From positions 157,868 through 221,867 of the forward strand of contig CAOSWK010000002.1 in assembly GCA_948527295.1 (NCBI GenBank): a DNA stretch of 64,000 nucleotides. The letters run 5' to 3'. Below are positions 34,806 through 43,059 of the stretch, piece by piece. This DNA comes from an uncultured Eubacteriales bacterium. Lineage in GTDB: Bacteria > Bacillota > Clostridia > Oscillospirales > Acutalibacteraceae. The notes under the pieces are model-generated. The model was not told where the DNA came from. It searched no databases and worked only from the letters and a program-made list of their open reading frames with translations. The position numbers were made by a program, and so were the translations under genes. How positions within the stretch are numbered: position 1 is the first letter of the stretch; every line of letters starts with the position of its first letter.

Positions 34806-35600
34806 TTATTTTTTTGTAATGTTTAATTTTCCATCAGAATAGTATATGCCTACTTTTGAAGGGTCCATCCCATTTTCGGTAAGTATTTTTCTTATTTCTT
34901 CTATTATTTTTTTTGAGTCTTTCTCAAACTTTAATTTTTCTTTCTCAGCAGGCATAACCCCTTTGCAAATTTTTAAGTATTGTGGAAATCTTATGTTGGG
35001 ATCAATATCGCAAAAGTACAAGATGTAAACCTTGTTCACATTGTGTAAATTTTCAAACAAACTATACAGCATTGCAAAATATATATCTTTTCCTTCCTTT
35101 ATTTCTTTCTCTTTTAAAGAATATAAATGATCATTTATACAACGGATTAACAAATTAGCCCCCAAAGTAATTAATGCTGTATAAACTAAAAATTTATCTT
35201 TAAACACGCCTAGATTATCTTTTATCTTTGTCCAAAAGCGCTTTTTATCTGTGTGCTTTTTCTTGACTCCTTTTTTTGTTGTGTTTTTATTTTCCTTATA
35301 TATTCTATACAAGTTCCACGTTAATTTTGCCACTATAACTGCTGCTCCAGTTGAAAATACGACTTTAGAAATCAAACTGTTATTTTTTTCATGTTGCTCA
35401 TTAAGAGACGAAATAAAACTATCGGGGTCTTTTACATCAGAAAACAAATCTTTTATTGACTTATAATCATAAATCTTTGTAGTGACCAGAGGGATTTTGC
35501 CGTATGTTTTTATGTCGAATTTTCCTAAGGGCAGCGCTGACAAGCAAAGAGCAAAACTAACTGTCAGCGAAGTTAATTTAATTAAAATTTTAGATTTCAC
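34806..35600 (-). CDS. Membrane or secreted protein of unknown function
   Basis: 264 residues with an N-terminal signal-peptide-like stretch (ILIKLTSLTVSFALCLSALP), a second hydrophobic helix near residue 80-95 (VVFSTGAAVIVAKLTWNLYR), a lysine-rich linker, a third helix (FLVYTALITLGANLLIRCI) and a C-terminal charged domain. AT-rich with many AAA and ATA codons, unlike the housekeeping blocks, so possibly acquired. Ribosome site AAAGGGAGAAATTT. Not recognised. Confidence 0.65.
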   Translation of the reverse strand: MKSKILIKLTSLTVSFALCLSALPLGKFDIKTYGKIPLVTTKIYDYKSIKDLFSDVKDPDSFISSLNEQHEKNNSLISKVVFSTGAAVIVAKLTWNLYRIYKENKNTTKKGVKKKHTDKKRFWTKIKDNLGVFKDKFLVYTALITLGANLLIRCINDHLYSLKEKEIKEGKDIYFAMLYSLFENLHNVNKVYILYFCDIDPNIRFPQYLKICKGVMPAEKEKLKFEKDSKKIIEEIRKILTENGMDPSKVGIYYSDGKLNITKK

Positions 35601-35763
35601 TTTAAATTTCTCCCTTTATTTTTCTCTTTTATTTAAATTATAACATAAAAAATTTTTAATAAATTCTAAAAAAGAAAATGTTTGAAGTTTTGTATATGGC
35701 TACACTTAATCACAAAATATTTTAACTTTTATGTGGGCGTAAATAAGCAATTGCTCAATTCGT

Positions 35764-36020
35764 AGTCGCAAAAAGTTTAAAAGCATTATTTATGTTCAAA
35801 AAAGACTAATAAATATCGGATTACCGGGCCTATGAGTATGTTTTGAATTTTTGCGTCAGACTTAGAATTCGATAGAAACAAAATCTTGAATTATTTTTCT
35901 AATTTTTCCCAACTTTAGTATTTACGCTCCAGCGGAACGCTGGTCGGTTATGGGTTTCAAAGGGGAATCGAAATCCCCTTTGAACGTTTTTGGTTACTTT
36001 TTTCGTTGCAAAAAAGTAAC
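35764..36020 (-). repeat. Dispersed hairpin-rich repeat, copy 3 (long form, inverted)
   Basis: On the minus strand it starts GTTACTTTTTTGCAACG. The first stem is perfect here, with arms GTTACTTTTTT / AAAAAAGTAAC around a 6-base loop; GGGGATTTCGATTCCCC and CCAGCG-TTC-CGCTGG follow. Its far part (35764-35860) matches the tail of copy 1, while the middle differs. With copy 1 it forms a pair of long inverted repeats 17 kb apart. Confidence 0.85.
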
Positions 36021-36030
36021 ATAAAAAATT

Positions 36031-36171
36031 ATGGGAGAAACCGTCCAGAAGATAGAAATTTATTACAAAATGATAGGACATATAGAAATTCCAAAAATGA
36101 AAAAGCTCGAAAAAGAAAGATATATAAAGAATTTTGGCCGTCAACAAGCAGAACAAGAACAAATAGCTTAA
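36031..36171 (+). CDS. Short open frame beside repeat copy 3
   Basis: 46 residues (GETVQKIEIYYKMIGHIEIP, then KMKKLEKERYIKNFGRQQ). Composition is protein-like and charged, but there is no ribosome site and the start abuts the repeat. It could be the tail of a gene interrupted by the repeat. Weak call. Confidence 0.3.
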   Translation: MGETVQKIEIYYKMIGHIEIPKMKKLEKERYIKNFGRQQAEQEQIA

Positions 36172-36233
36172 AGGTATTACTGATAAAAAAGTATCATTAA
36201 GAGGAAAGCCAAGCCCCTAATGCTACTCTAAAC

Positions 36234-36309
36234 TGGCAGGGGCAGAAGGACTTGAACCCTCGGCACGTGGTTTTGGAGACCACTGCTCTACCATCTGAGC
36301 TATACCCCT
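36234..36309 (-). tRNA. tRNA-Trp (CCA)
   Basis: Minus-strand cloverleaf: acceptor AGGGGTA/TGCCCCT, anticodon CCA in CTCCAAA, T-loop TTCAAGT, encoded CCA end. Confidence 0.96.
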
Positions 36310-36434
36310 TTATACTTAAAATATTATACCGGCCGCGGCGGAGTTTGTCAATAAGATTTTATGCCTGAACTAAGCGATTCGCCTAATTCTTGTCTTAATT
36401 TAAAGAATTCATCAGAGTGCAAAAATTTTGAGGT

Positions 36435-37097
36435 CTAATTATTACGAATAGTTAAAACTTTCTTGATGCTGCAGTCTGTTGAAGACAAAATATGAACCGC
36501 GCTTGCAAAAATTAGGGCCTCTTCTACGTCATGAGTAACAAGCAGGGTTGTCTTTTTAAAGCGATTTATAACATTTAAGTACCACTTGTGCATGGCGGTC
36601 TTTGTGATATTGTCGAGTGCGCTAAATGGCTCGTCCAAGACCAAAATATCTTTGTTTTGCATGTAAGTACGCAAAAAGGTGACTCTTTGGCGCATTCCGC
36701 CGGAAAGTTCGTGAGGATACTTATTTTCTGTTCCAGAAATAAAAAAGTCTGTAAAATATTTTTTGGCATGCAGCTCAGCTTCTGCCCTTTTTTGTCCAGA
36801 TAAAATCAAAGGCAGCGTCACATTTTCAAGCACGGTTTTGTACGGAAAAAGCAAGGAATCTTGCGACATGTAGGCAACTTTGCCAGGAATGTTTGTAACG
36901 TCGATGCTGTCAATAAAAATTTGGCCACTGTCTGGGCTCTCTATCCCCGCAATCAGCTTAAGCAGAGTAGTTTTTCCGCAGCCGCTTTGGCCTAAAATGG
37001 CGATAGTTTCGTTCGCATTCACAGACAGCGAAACGTTGTCTAGCACACACCGCCCGCCGTACGATTTCGTTATGTTCTTTATCTCAATTTTGCTCAT
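36435..37097 (-). CDS. thiZ: ABC transporter ATPase, thiamine-precursor uptake (ThiZ-like)
   Basis: 220 residues with Walker A GQSGCGKTT, Q-loop YMSQDSLLFPYKTVLENVTLPL, signature LSGGMRQRVTFLRT, Walker B ILVLDEPFSALD and the H-loop VTHDVEEA. Closest in type to SsuB/ThiZ ATPases of the nitrate/sulfonate/taurine class. Last gene of a three-gene operon behind a TPP riboswitch, so it most likely drives uptake of HMP or a related thiamine precursor. Confidence 0.9.
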   Translation of the reverse strand: MSKIEIKNITKSYGGRCVLDNVSLSVNANETIAILGQSGCGKTTLLKLIAGIESPDSGQIFIDSIDVTNIPGKVAYMSQDSLLFPYKTVLENVTLPLILSGQKRAEAELHAKKYFTDFFISGTENKYPHELSGGMRQRVTFLRTYMQNKDILVLDEPFSALDNITKTAMHKWYLNVINRFKKTTLLVTHDVEEALIFASAVHILSSTDCSIKKVLTIRNN

Positions 37098-37104
37098 AAT
37101 ACTC

Positions 37105-38118
37105 CTAACATTCCGGCAAAAATTCGTTCGTAAAGGCAGACCCGTGCGGAATTTGCCTTTTTATAATCCGCTTTTCGAACAACCAGTCGTAAAAACTATT
37201 CCACCGCGCGGCGTCGATTACCCCCCAGCTTGGGGCGTCGCTTATATACTGCGCGGACATATACTTTTGGCTTTCGAGCGTAATGTCAAAATCAAGCTCT
37301 GGTACGCACTCAACCAAGATATCTGCAGCCTCTTTCGGATGTGTTGCTGCAAAACTGTAGCCTTTCGAAAGCGCCGTCAAAACTTTCCTTATGACCGCCG
37401 GACTGCGATTAATGTAGCTCTCGTTGCAAATCAAAACCGGCGTGTAAAAGTCGAGAACAGGGTCCACATCGCGAAAGAAAAGGAATTCATTTTCGATTCC
37501 AAAACTAGTCGCAACAATGCTCTCAATTCCAAAATACCCCCATGCCGCATCAACATTGGTTCCAAGCGCCGCAGCGATGTTATTTGTCTGGCTGCGGATC
37601 AGGTTGACGTTCTCAAACCTGCCGCCCTGCGACTCCACGCAGTATTTCAGCAATGCGAGTTCAATAAAATTATCAAAAGTTGAGTAATTTTTAAACCCCA
37701 AATCAGCATAGGTGCGGATATTTGCAGACTTCTTGCAGACAATGCCCGAAGTATTGTGCTGAGCGATGGCAGCCACAGCCTTAACCGGCAGTGGGGTGTC
37801 CGAAGTTAGGGCTGGCGCCAAAAAGTCCTGAAAAGCCACCGCGAACTCAACTTTACCTGCAGCGACTAGCGCAGTTGAGCTTTCTTGCGGCGGCTGCTGT
37901 ATCGTCACCTCTAGGCCTTCATCGCGAAAGTATCCCAGTTTCTGTGCGACATAAAGCCCAGTGTGATTTGTATTCGGCGTCCAATCTAGCAAAATCGTGA
38001 CTTTTTGCAGAGAATTATCACTGTTATGAGGCCCAAAATAGACACAAGCCACTGCGATAAAAATCAAAATTAAGGCGACACAACTGGCTATGTATCCAGC
38101 GATTTTTCTAATTTGCAT
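37105..38118 (-). CDS. thiY: Substrate-binding protein, thiamine-precursor uptake (ThiY-like)
   Basis: 337 residues of the NMT1/THI5-like class. An N-terminal membrane anchor (IAGYIASCVALILIFIAVACVYFG, with a Cys that could be lipidated) is followed by the diagnostic VTILLDWTPNTNHTGLYVAQ, then the QPPQESSTALVAAGKVEFAV ligand region. ThiY binds formylamino-pyrimidine or HMP in relatives. The gene is 15 bases after the permease and 7 before the ATPase; ribosome site AAAGGAGCC. Confidence 0.9.
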   Translation of the reverse strand: MQIRKIAGYIASCVALILIFIAVACVYFGPHNSDNSLQKVTILLDWTPNTNHTGLYVAQKLGYFRDEGLEVTIQQPPQESSTALVAAGKVEFAVAFQDFLAPALTSDTPLPVKAVAAIAQHNTSGIVCKKSANIRTYADLGFKNYSTFDNFIELALLKYCVESQGGRFENVNLIRSQTNNIAAALGTNVDAAWGYFGIESIVATSFGIENEFLFFRDVDPVLDFYTPVLICNESYINRSPAVIRKVLTALSKGYSFAATHPKEAADILVECVPELDFDITLESQKYMSAQYISDAPSWGVIDAARWNSFYDWLFEKRIIKRQIPHGSAFTNEFLPEC

Positions 38119-38133
38119 TTGCTTCTGGCTCCT

Positions 38134-38895
38134 TTAAGCGTCCAAATGAAGGCGATTTAGCACCATTTTTTGCGCAAACTCAATCACCTTTACAAAGGCA
38201 AAACTCACGGCCGAGATGAAAAATATCGACGCAAAAAGCCTGTCAAACGCATACGCTGCCTTAACACGAGTCATGTAAACACCGAGTCCGCGGGTCCCGC
38301 CAAGCCATTCGGCGACCACCGCGCTGATAAACGCGTACGTGACCGAGACCTTCAAGCCCGAAAAAAACGAAGGTGCAGCAAACGGAATCTTCAAATGGAC
38401 CAAAGTCTGCATGTACGTAGCATTCATGGCGCGCATCAGGTTCAAGTACTCGGACTCAACGTTAGAAAGTCCGTCGCAAAGCGAGATGGCGATAGGGAAA
38501 AAGCAGCAAATCACCACCAAAATGACCTTTGGCAGCATGTCATACCCAAAAAGCAAAACTATAAATGGCGCGACGGCGATGGTTGGCACCGTCTGCGTCA
38601 CGATTAAAACCGGGTAAATAGCGCGTTTTATGGTTACAAATCGGTCCATCAAAATTGCGAATATAACGGCAAAAATCACGCTAAAAAGCAGTCCTAAAGC
38701 GGTTTCTAAGAGTGTAGTGGCCGAATGTTGCAGCAGTACCGGCAAATTTCTAACTAATGCCGTGAACGTAGTACTGGGTGACGGCAATATAAACTGCGGA
38801 ATTGCGCCGGACTCCGACACAGCGCCCCAGATGAACACCAAAATCAAAACAAAAATCATTGCGGGCAGATTCAATTTTACAAACTTTTTAATCAT
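38134..38895 (-). CDS. thiX: ABC transporter permease, thiamine-precursor uptake (ThiX-like)
   Basis: 253 residues with six hydrophobic helices and the BPD_transp_1 coupling motif in MNATYMQTLVHLKIPFAAPSFFSGLK. The first helix block (FVLILVFIWGAVSESGAIPQFILPSPSTTF) is typical of SsuC/ThiX permeases. It is the first gene after the TPP riboswitch; ribosome site AAGGTGAG. Confidence 0.9.
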   Translation of the reverse strand: MIKKFVKLNLPAMIFVLILVFIWGAVSESGAIPQFILPSPSTTFTALVRNLPVLLQHSATTLLETALGLLFSVIFAVIFAILMDRFVTIKRAIYPVLIVTQTVPTIAVAPFIVLLFGYDMLPKVILVVICCFFPIAISLCDGLSNVESEYLNLMRAMNATYMQTLVHLKIPFAAPSFFSGLKVSVTYAFISAVVAEWLGGTRGLGVYMTRVKAAYAFDRLFASIFFISAVSFAFVKVIEFAQKMVLNRLHLDA

Positions 38896-39055
38896 TATTT
38901 TTTCTCACCTTGTAGTTGATTTAAATCCCTAATCCAAAGCCAATCTCAATAATTTTAATTTCAGAAAAAGAAAAATCCGCCTGGCAACGGGAAATAATAC
39001 AAACACCCCTGCAGACGGCGAAAAATCTAGCCTGAAAACAAGCAAAAATCCAATA

Positions 39056-39145
39056 TTTCCCTCCGTCGGCATTACCCGAATCAGGTCATGGGTTACGAAA
39101 CCGTTCTCAGCCGGCGGCGCCAAAACGCCCGCCAGCACCCCTTTT
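39056..39145 (-). promoter_or_regulatory. TPP riboswitch (THI element)
   Basis: Minus-strand RNA begins with GGGGTGC, includes the invariant GGCTGAGA, ACCCATGACCTGATTCGGGTAAT and CCGACGGAGGGAA cores of the thiamine-pyrophosphate aptamer. About 160 bases of leader separate it from the permease gene, with GC-rich stems and a U run near 38960-38985 that may form the expression platform (probable terminator). It makes the operon off when TPP is plentiful. Confidence 0.95.
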
Positions 39146-39158
39146 TCAACTTGCTACA

Positions 39159-39187
39159 ATTATAACACACTTTGCGCAAAAAGTAAA
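39159..39187 (-). promoter_or_regulatory. Promoter of the TPP-riboswitch operon
   Basis: On the minus strand TTTACT and TATAAT with a 17-base spacer, ending about 14 bases before the riboswitch. The -35 box touches the end of the GGGtGRT gene. Confidence 0.75.
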
Positions 39188-40201
39188 TCACTTTTTATTT
39201 ACAGTCTCATAAACGGCAACCGCGCAGGCAACTGTAGCACCGACCATCGGGTTATTGCCCATGCCAACTAGGCCCATCATCTCCACATGTGCCGGAACAG
39301 ACGACGAACCGGCAAACTGGACATCACAATGCATGCGCCCCATAGAATCGGTGAGACCGTAAGAAGCCGGGCCAGCCGCGACGTTATCTGGGTGCAGCGT
39401 ACGGCCAGTGCCTCCACCCGAAGCGACCGAGAAATATTTTTTGCCATTTTCAGTCGCCCATTTTTTGTAAATGCCCGCAACAAGATGCTGAAACCGCGTG
39501 GGATTCGTCGAGTTGCCGGTGATAGAGACATCAACGTTCTCGTGCTGCATGATAGCAACGCCTTCCATAGCGTCGTCGGCCCCGAAACACCGGATTTTAG
39601 CGCGCTCGCTGTAGGAGAAAGCTTTCTCTTCAATAACGCTCAAACCGCCAGAAGCATGATCAAAGCTGGTCTTGACGTAGGTAAAGCCGTTGATCCGCGA
39701 GATAATGTACGCTGCGTCCTTGCCCAGACCATTCAAGATCACACGAAGAGGCCGCTTGCGGGCTTTGTTTGCAGCACTCACAATTCCAATGGCGCCCTCT
39801 GCAGCGGCAAAAGACTCGTGCCCGGCAATGAAAGCAAAGCATTCAGTAGAGTCCAGAAGAAGCATAGCGGCCAAATTCCCGTGGCCAAGGCCAACGTGGC
39901 GCTGCTCGGCAACAGAACCCGGGATACAAAAGGCCTCCAAGCCAACACCAATCAGCTTCGCGGCCTCTGGAGCCGTCTGCGCAGCCGTTTTAATAGCGAT
40001 CGCGCAGCCCAAAGTGTACGCCCAGCAAGCGTCGCAAAAGGCGATGGACTGAATCTTTTTTATCATAGCAAAAACGTCAATGCCGCGGCTTTTGCAGATA
40101 TCCTGCGCGGCGCGAAGAGAGTCAATGCCGTATTTATCGAGGCACGCCGTGATTTTCTTCATGCGGCGCTCCTTGCCTTCAAAGTTTGTAGAATCGGTCA
40201 T
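39188..40201 (-). CDS. GGGtGRT protein
   Basis: Clostridial family named for its conserved motif, seen here as SVASGGGTGRTLHPDNVAAG. 337 residues; other blocks are PGSVAEQRHVGLGHGNLAAM, CFAFIAGHESFAAAEGAIG and FVGMGNNPMVGATVACAV-like glycine-rich ends. Function is unestablished. It pairs with the NifU-like gene 12 bases upstream, which suggests iron-sulfur cluster work (inference). Ribosome site GAAGGAGGCTGG. Confidence 0.88.
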   Translation of the reverse strand: MTDSTNFEGKERRMKKITACLDKYGIDSLRAAQDICKSRGIDVFAMIKKIQSIAFCDACWAYTLGCAIAIKTAAQTAPEAAKLIGVGLEAFCIPGSVAEQRHVGLGHGNLAAMLLLDSTECFAFIAGHESFAAAEGAIGIVSAANKARKRPLRVILNGLGKDAAYIISRINGFTYVKTSFDHASGGLSVIEEKAFSYSERAKIRCFGADDAMEGVAIMQHENVDVSITGNSTNPTRFQHLVAGIYKKWATENGKKYFSVASGGGTGRTLHPDNVAAGPASYGLTDSMGRMHCDVQFAGSSSVPAHVEMMGLVGMGNNPMVGATVACAVAVYETVNKK

Positions 40202-40213
40202 AGCCAGCCTCCT

Positions 40214-40906
40214 TCAGTCATTGCGCGGGTCGATACACCTCGCGGCAGCGTCGTATTGCCCGTAGGTGCCAATGTTTTGCGTGTAGGCATCGTTTGGAGC
40301 CGCGCCGTTTCGGATATCTTCCATCATTTGGCCCACGTTTACAAATTTGTATCCGCAGACCTCGCCGTCGTCGTTGAGCCCCAAAGACAATATGTACCCC
40401 TCGGCCGTCTCGAGATATCGCACTCCAGCAAGCTTGGTGCTGTACATCGTGCCAACCTGCGAGCGGTCTCCTTTGCCAAGGTCCTCCAAACCGGCGCCAA
40501 TTGGCAGTCCACCTTCGGAAAAAGCCGTCTGAGTCCGACCGTAAGCGAATTGCTTGAAGATCTCACGCATGGCAACGTTGATGGCATCGCAGACTAAGTC
40601 AGTGTTCAAGGCCTCTAACAGAGTCTTTCCGGGCAAGATTTCTGCAGCCATCGCGGCAGAATGCGTCATGCCGGAGCACCCGATGGTCTCCACGAGCGCC
40701 TCTTCGATTATTCCGTTCTTCACGTTCAACGTCAATTTGCAGGCTCCTTGCTGAGGCGCACACCAGCCGATTCCGTGCGACAACCCAGAGATATCCGCGA
40801 TATTGCAGGCCTTTACCCACTTGCCCTCCTCCGGAATAGCCGAAGGCCCGTGGCTCGGGCAGCCATTTACGTGGCACATCTGCTCAACTTTTGCGGTGTA
40901 TTCCAT
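40214..40906 (-). CDS. NifU/IscU-like iron-sulfur cluster assembly scaffold
   Basis: 230 residues. Scaffold features: IGWCAPQQGACKLTLNV, VETIGCSGMTHSAAMAAEIL and a further cysteine in the NTDLVCDAINVAMRE helix, corresponding to the cysteine ligands of IscU-like proteins but with an unusual CAPQQGAC arrangement. The N-terminus adds CHVNGC. First gene of a two-gene operon with the GGGtGRT protein. The substrate enzyme is unknown. Confidence 0.85.
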   Translation of the reverse strand: MEYTAKVEQMCHVNGCPSHGPSAIPEEGKWVKACNIADISGLSHGIGWCAPQQGACKLTLNVKNGIIEEALVETIGCSGMTHSAAMAAEILPGKTLLEALNTDLVCDAINVAMREIFKQFAYGRTQTAFSEGGLPIGAGLEDLGKGDRSQVGTMYSTKLAGVRYLETAEGYILSLGLNDDGEVCGYKFVNVGQMMEDIRNGAAPNDAYTQNIGTYGQYDAAARCIDPRND

Positions 40907-41018
40907 GCGTACCGCAGCTCCTTTCGCTTTTTTAGGTGAAATGCTTGTCGTATTTTAGTATAATTCTTTTTCGCGCCTTGCGCAATCAGCAATTTTTGCA
41001 ATAGCTGGCCGATTTTTC

Positions 41019-41047
41019 TTGACTTGGCGCCAAAAATGAAACATAAT
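41019..41047 (+). promoter_or_regulatory. Promoter of uppP
   Basis: TTGACT and CATAAT with a 17-base spacer, 115 bases before the chosen start. Confidence 0.65.
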
Positions 41048-41162
41048 TTAATATATGCCGGCGTAAGAGTTAAAAATGCTAGTTTTAGCTGCAATGCGGC
41101 TTGGCGCGGCGAATTTATTTTTTGTGATACTGAGATTTGCAGTAGGAGTGGGGTTAACAGGT

Positions 41163-41999
41163 ATGGTTGGTAACTTAGCAGAGATATTAAAAGCAGTGGT
41201 CATCGGCGTGGTGCAGGGCATAACAGAGTGGTTGCCGATAAGCAGCACGGGGCACATGATTTTGCTGGACGAATTCATAAAGCTCAACGTGACGAAGTCC
41301 TTCCTAGACATGTTCTTGGTGGTAGTGCAGCTGGGGTCAATTTTGGCGGTGCTTTATTTGTACTTTAACAAGCTGAATCCACTTTCAAAGCGGAAAAGCG
41401 AGGCCGAGAAAAAAGAAACGCTCAGCCTGTGGGGAAAAGTAATAGTCGGATGTATCCCGGCCGCCGTTGTAGGATTTTTGCTCGATGACTTTATCCACGA
41501 AAAATTATATAGCCCTGTAACAGTGGCGCTAATGCTGATTTTGTACGGAATTTTATTTTTAATTATAGAAAATAAAAATCGTCAATCCCCCATAGACCGA
41601 CTAAATAAGCTGGACTACAAAACAGCACTCTTAATAGGCGTATTTCAGGTTTTAGCGTTAGTCCCCGGCACGTCGCGCTCCGGAGCTACTATCATCGGCG
41701 CTAGCCTGTTGGGAGCTTCTCGAAGTGTTGCTGCAGAGTATTCGTTTTTCTTGGCAATTCCTGTAATGTTCGGCGCGAGCGGGCTTAAACTTTTGAAATA
41801 TGTATTAAAAGTCGGTATGAGTTTTTCGATTACAGAAATAGGTATATTGATTTCCGGCGTTATGGTGGCGTTTTTGGTGTCGATTTGGGCAATAAAATTT
41901 TTAATGAGCTACATAAAAAAACACGACTTTAAGCTCTTTGGGTATTATCGAATAACGCTCGGAGTCATTGTTCTTCTGTATTTTGCGCTTTTTAGTTAA
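41163..41999 (+). CDS. uppP: Undecaprenyl-diphosphatase UppP (BacA)
   Basis: Membrane enzyme recycling the lipid carrier of wall synthesis; extra copies give bacitracin resistance. 278 residues from this ATG (AGGAG lies 14 bases upstream), matching the family length and start: EILKAVVIGVVQGITEWLPISSTGHM. The second signature is VPGTSRSGATIIGASLLG. An upstream in-frame ATG at 41076 would add 29 hydrophobic residues not seen in the family, but cannot be excluded. Confidence 0.93.
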   Translation: MVGNLAEILKAVVIGVVQGITEWLPISSTGHMILLDEFIKLNVTKSFLDMFLVVVQLGSILAVLYLYFNKLNPLSKRKSEAEKKETLSLWGKVIVGCIPAAVVGFLLDDFIHEKLYSPVTVALMLILYGILFLIIENKNRQSPIDRLNKLDYKTALLIGVFQVLALVPGTSRSGATIIGASLLGASRSVAAEYSFFLAIPVMFGASGLKLLKYVLKVGMSFSITEIGILISGVMVAFLVSIWAIKFLMSYIKKHDFKLFGYYRITLGVIVLLYFALFS

Positions 42000-42184
42000 A
42001 TTGTAATACGCTTTTGGGGCCTCAAATTTGGAGTTTTTTGGAGAATTTAAAAATATTTTATTAGGTTTATGGCCTTTTTTACTAATTTTTATTGTTTTTG
42101 CCTCGAGTATTTAAACAAGCATCTGAATTTGAGTCGCGCAGCTTGATTTCTTGAATCGAATGTGCTAATATAACGATGCAGCGT

Positions 42185-42261
42185 GCGCCAGTAGCTCAGT
42201 TGGATAGAGTGTTTGGCTACGAACCAAGAGGTCAGGGGTTCGAATCCCTTCTGGCGCGCCA
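42185..42261 (+). tRNA. tRNA-Arg (ACG)
   Basis: Acceptor GCGCCAG/CTGGCGC, anticodon ACG in CTACGAA, encoded CCA. Confidence 0.97.
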
Positions 42262-42307
42262 CGTACGTCTATAAATTTTTTAATTCCTTTTCTTTTTAAT
42301 TAAATAT

Positions 42308-42346
42308 GAACCGGGCGTCCTTCGGAGCGTCTGGTTCATTTTTTGT
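42308..42346 (+). terminator. Terminator after tRNA-Arg
   Basis: GAACCGGGCGTCC / GGAGCGTCTGGTTC stem capped by a TTCG loop, then ATTTTTTG. Confidence 0.88.
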
Positions 42347-42620
42347 GGCTATAAAATTACAAAAAAGATTGTTCTTATGCCCGAAATTAAGCCATAAAAT
42401 TGTTTTTTTTGCAGCTCTAAAAAGCCTCCTTAAGTAATTCTTTGAAAATTTTATATTTGTTCTTAGATATCCACGGATTAGATTGTAACCTGGTAATCAA
42501 TTAGGTGATTTTATAAAGGAATTTTGAACATTTTGAATATTTTCTCACTGTAAATTGAGTAAAAACAAAAGTCTGATTTTTTGTAAAGGCATTTTTTAAA
42601 TAATGAAGGCAAAAAAGGTG
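42347..42620. other. Gene-free AT-rich gap
   Basis: No convincing frame on either strand, and no repeat. It separates tRNA-Arg from the promoter of the next tRNA cluster. Confidence 0.5.
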
Positions 42621-42649
42621 TTGACATATCGGAAAAGATGAGTTATGAT
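42621..42649 (+). promoter_or_regulatory. Promoter of the Val-Asp-Phe-Gly tRNA cluster
   Basis: TTGACA, 17-base spacer, TATGAT; 65 bases before tRNA-Val. Confidence 0.8.
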
Positions 42650-42714
42650 TAATATCACTGCTGGTCGGTTTGTTTGACGTTGTGCAGTTAATGATTATGG
42701 TGGATTTTTCTTTT

Positions 42715-42790
42715 GGGAGCATAGCTCAGCTGGGAGAGCACTTGCCTTACAAGCAAGGGGTCACAGGTTCGAGCCCTGTTGTTCCCACCA
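42715..42790 (+). tRNA. tRNA-Val (TAC)
   Basis: Acceptor GGGAGCA/TGTTCCC, anticodon TAC in CTTACAA, encoded CCA. Confidence 0.96.
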
Positions 42791-42796
42791 TTTGAT

Positions 42797-42873
42797 GGCC
42801 CGGTAGTTCAGTTGGTTAGAACGCTAGCCTGTCACGCTAGAGGTCGACGGTTCGAGCCCGTTTCGGGTCGCCA
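42797..42873 (+). tRNA. tRNA-Asp (GTC)
   Basis: Acceptor GGCCCGG pairs with TCGGGTC, anticodon GTC in CTGTCAC, encoded CCA. Confidence 0.96.
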
Positions 42874-42879
42874 TTTTTT

Positions 42880-42955
<76 letters not shown>

Positions 42956-42964
42956 CTTAATTTT

Positions 42965-43040
42965 GCGGATGTAGCTCATCTGGTAGAGCGCCACCTTGCC
43001 AAGGTGGAGGTAGCGAGTTCGAGCCTCGTCATCCGCTCCA
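42965..43040 (+). tRNA. tRNA-Gly (GCC)
   Basis: Acceptor GCGGATG/CATCCGC, anticodon GCC in TTGCCAA, encoded CCA. Confidence 0.97.
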
Positions 43041-43059
43041 TTGCTCCATTTTATCTTTT

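Noticed and set aside
36880..37683. 267-codon plus-strand frame over the thiYZ genes
   Set aside because: Antisense shadow of the transporter genes; no domain, no start signal.
39287..40597. 436-codon plus-strand open frame opposite the GGGtGRT and NifU-like genes
   Set aside because: No ribosome site, odd composition, and both minus-strand genes beneath it are clearly real; it mirrors their codon structure.
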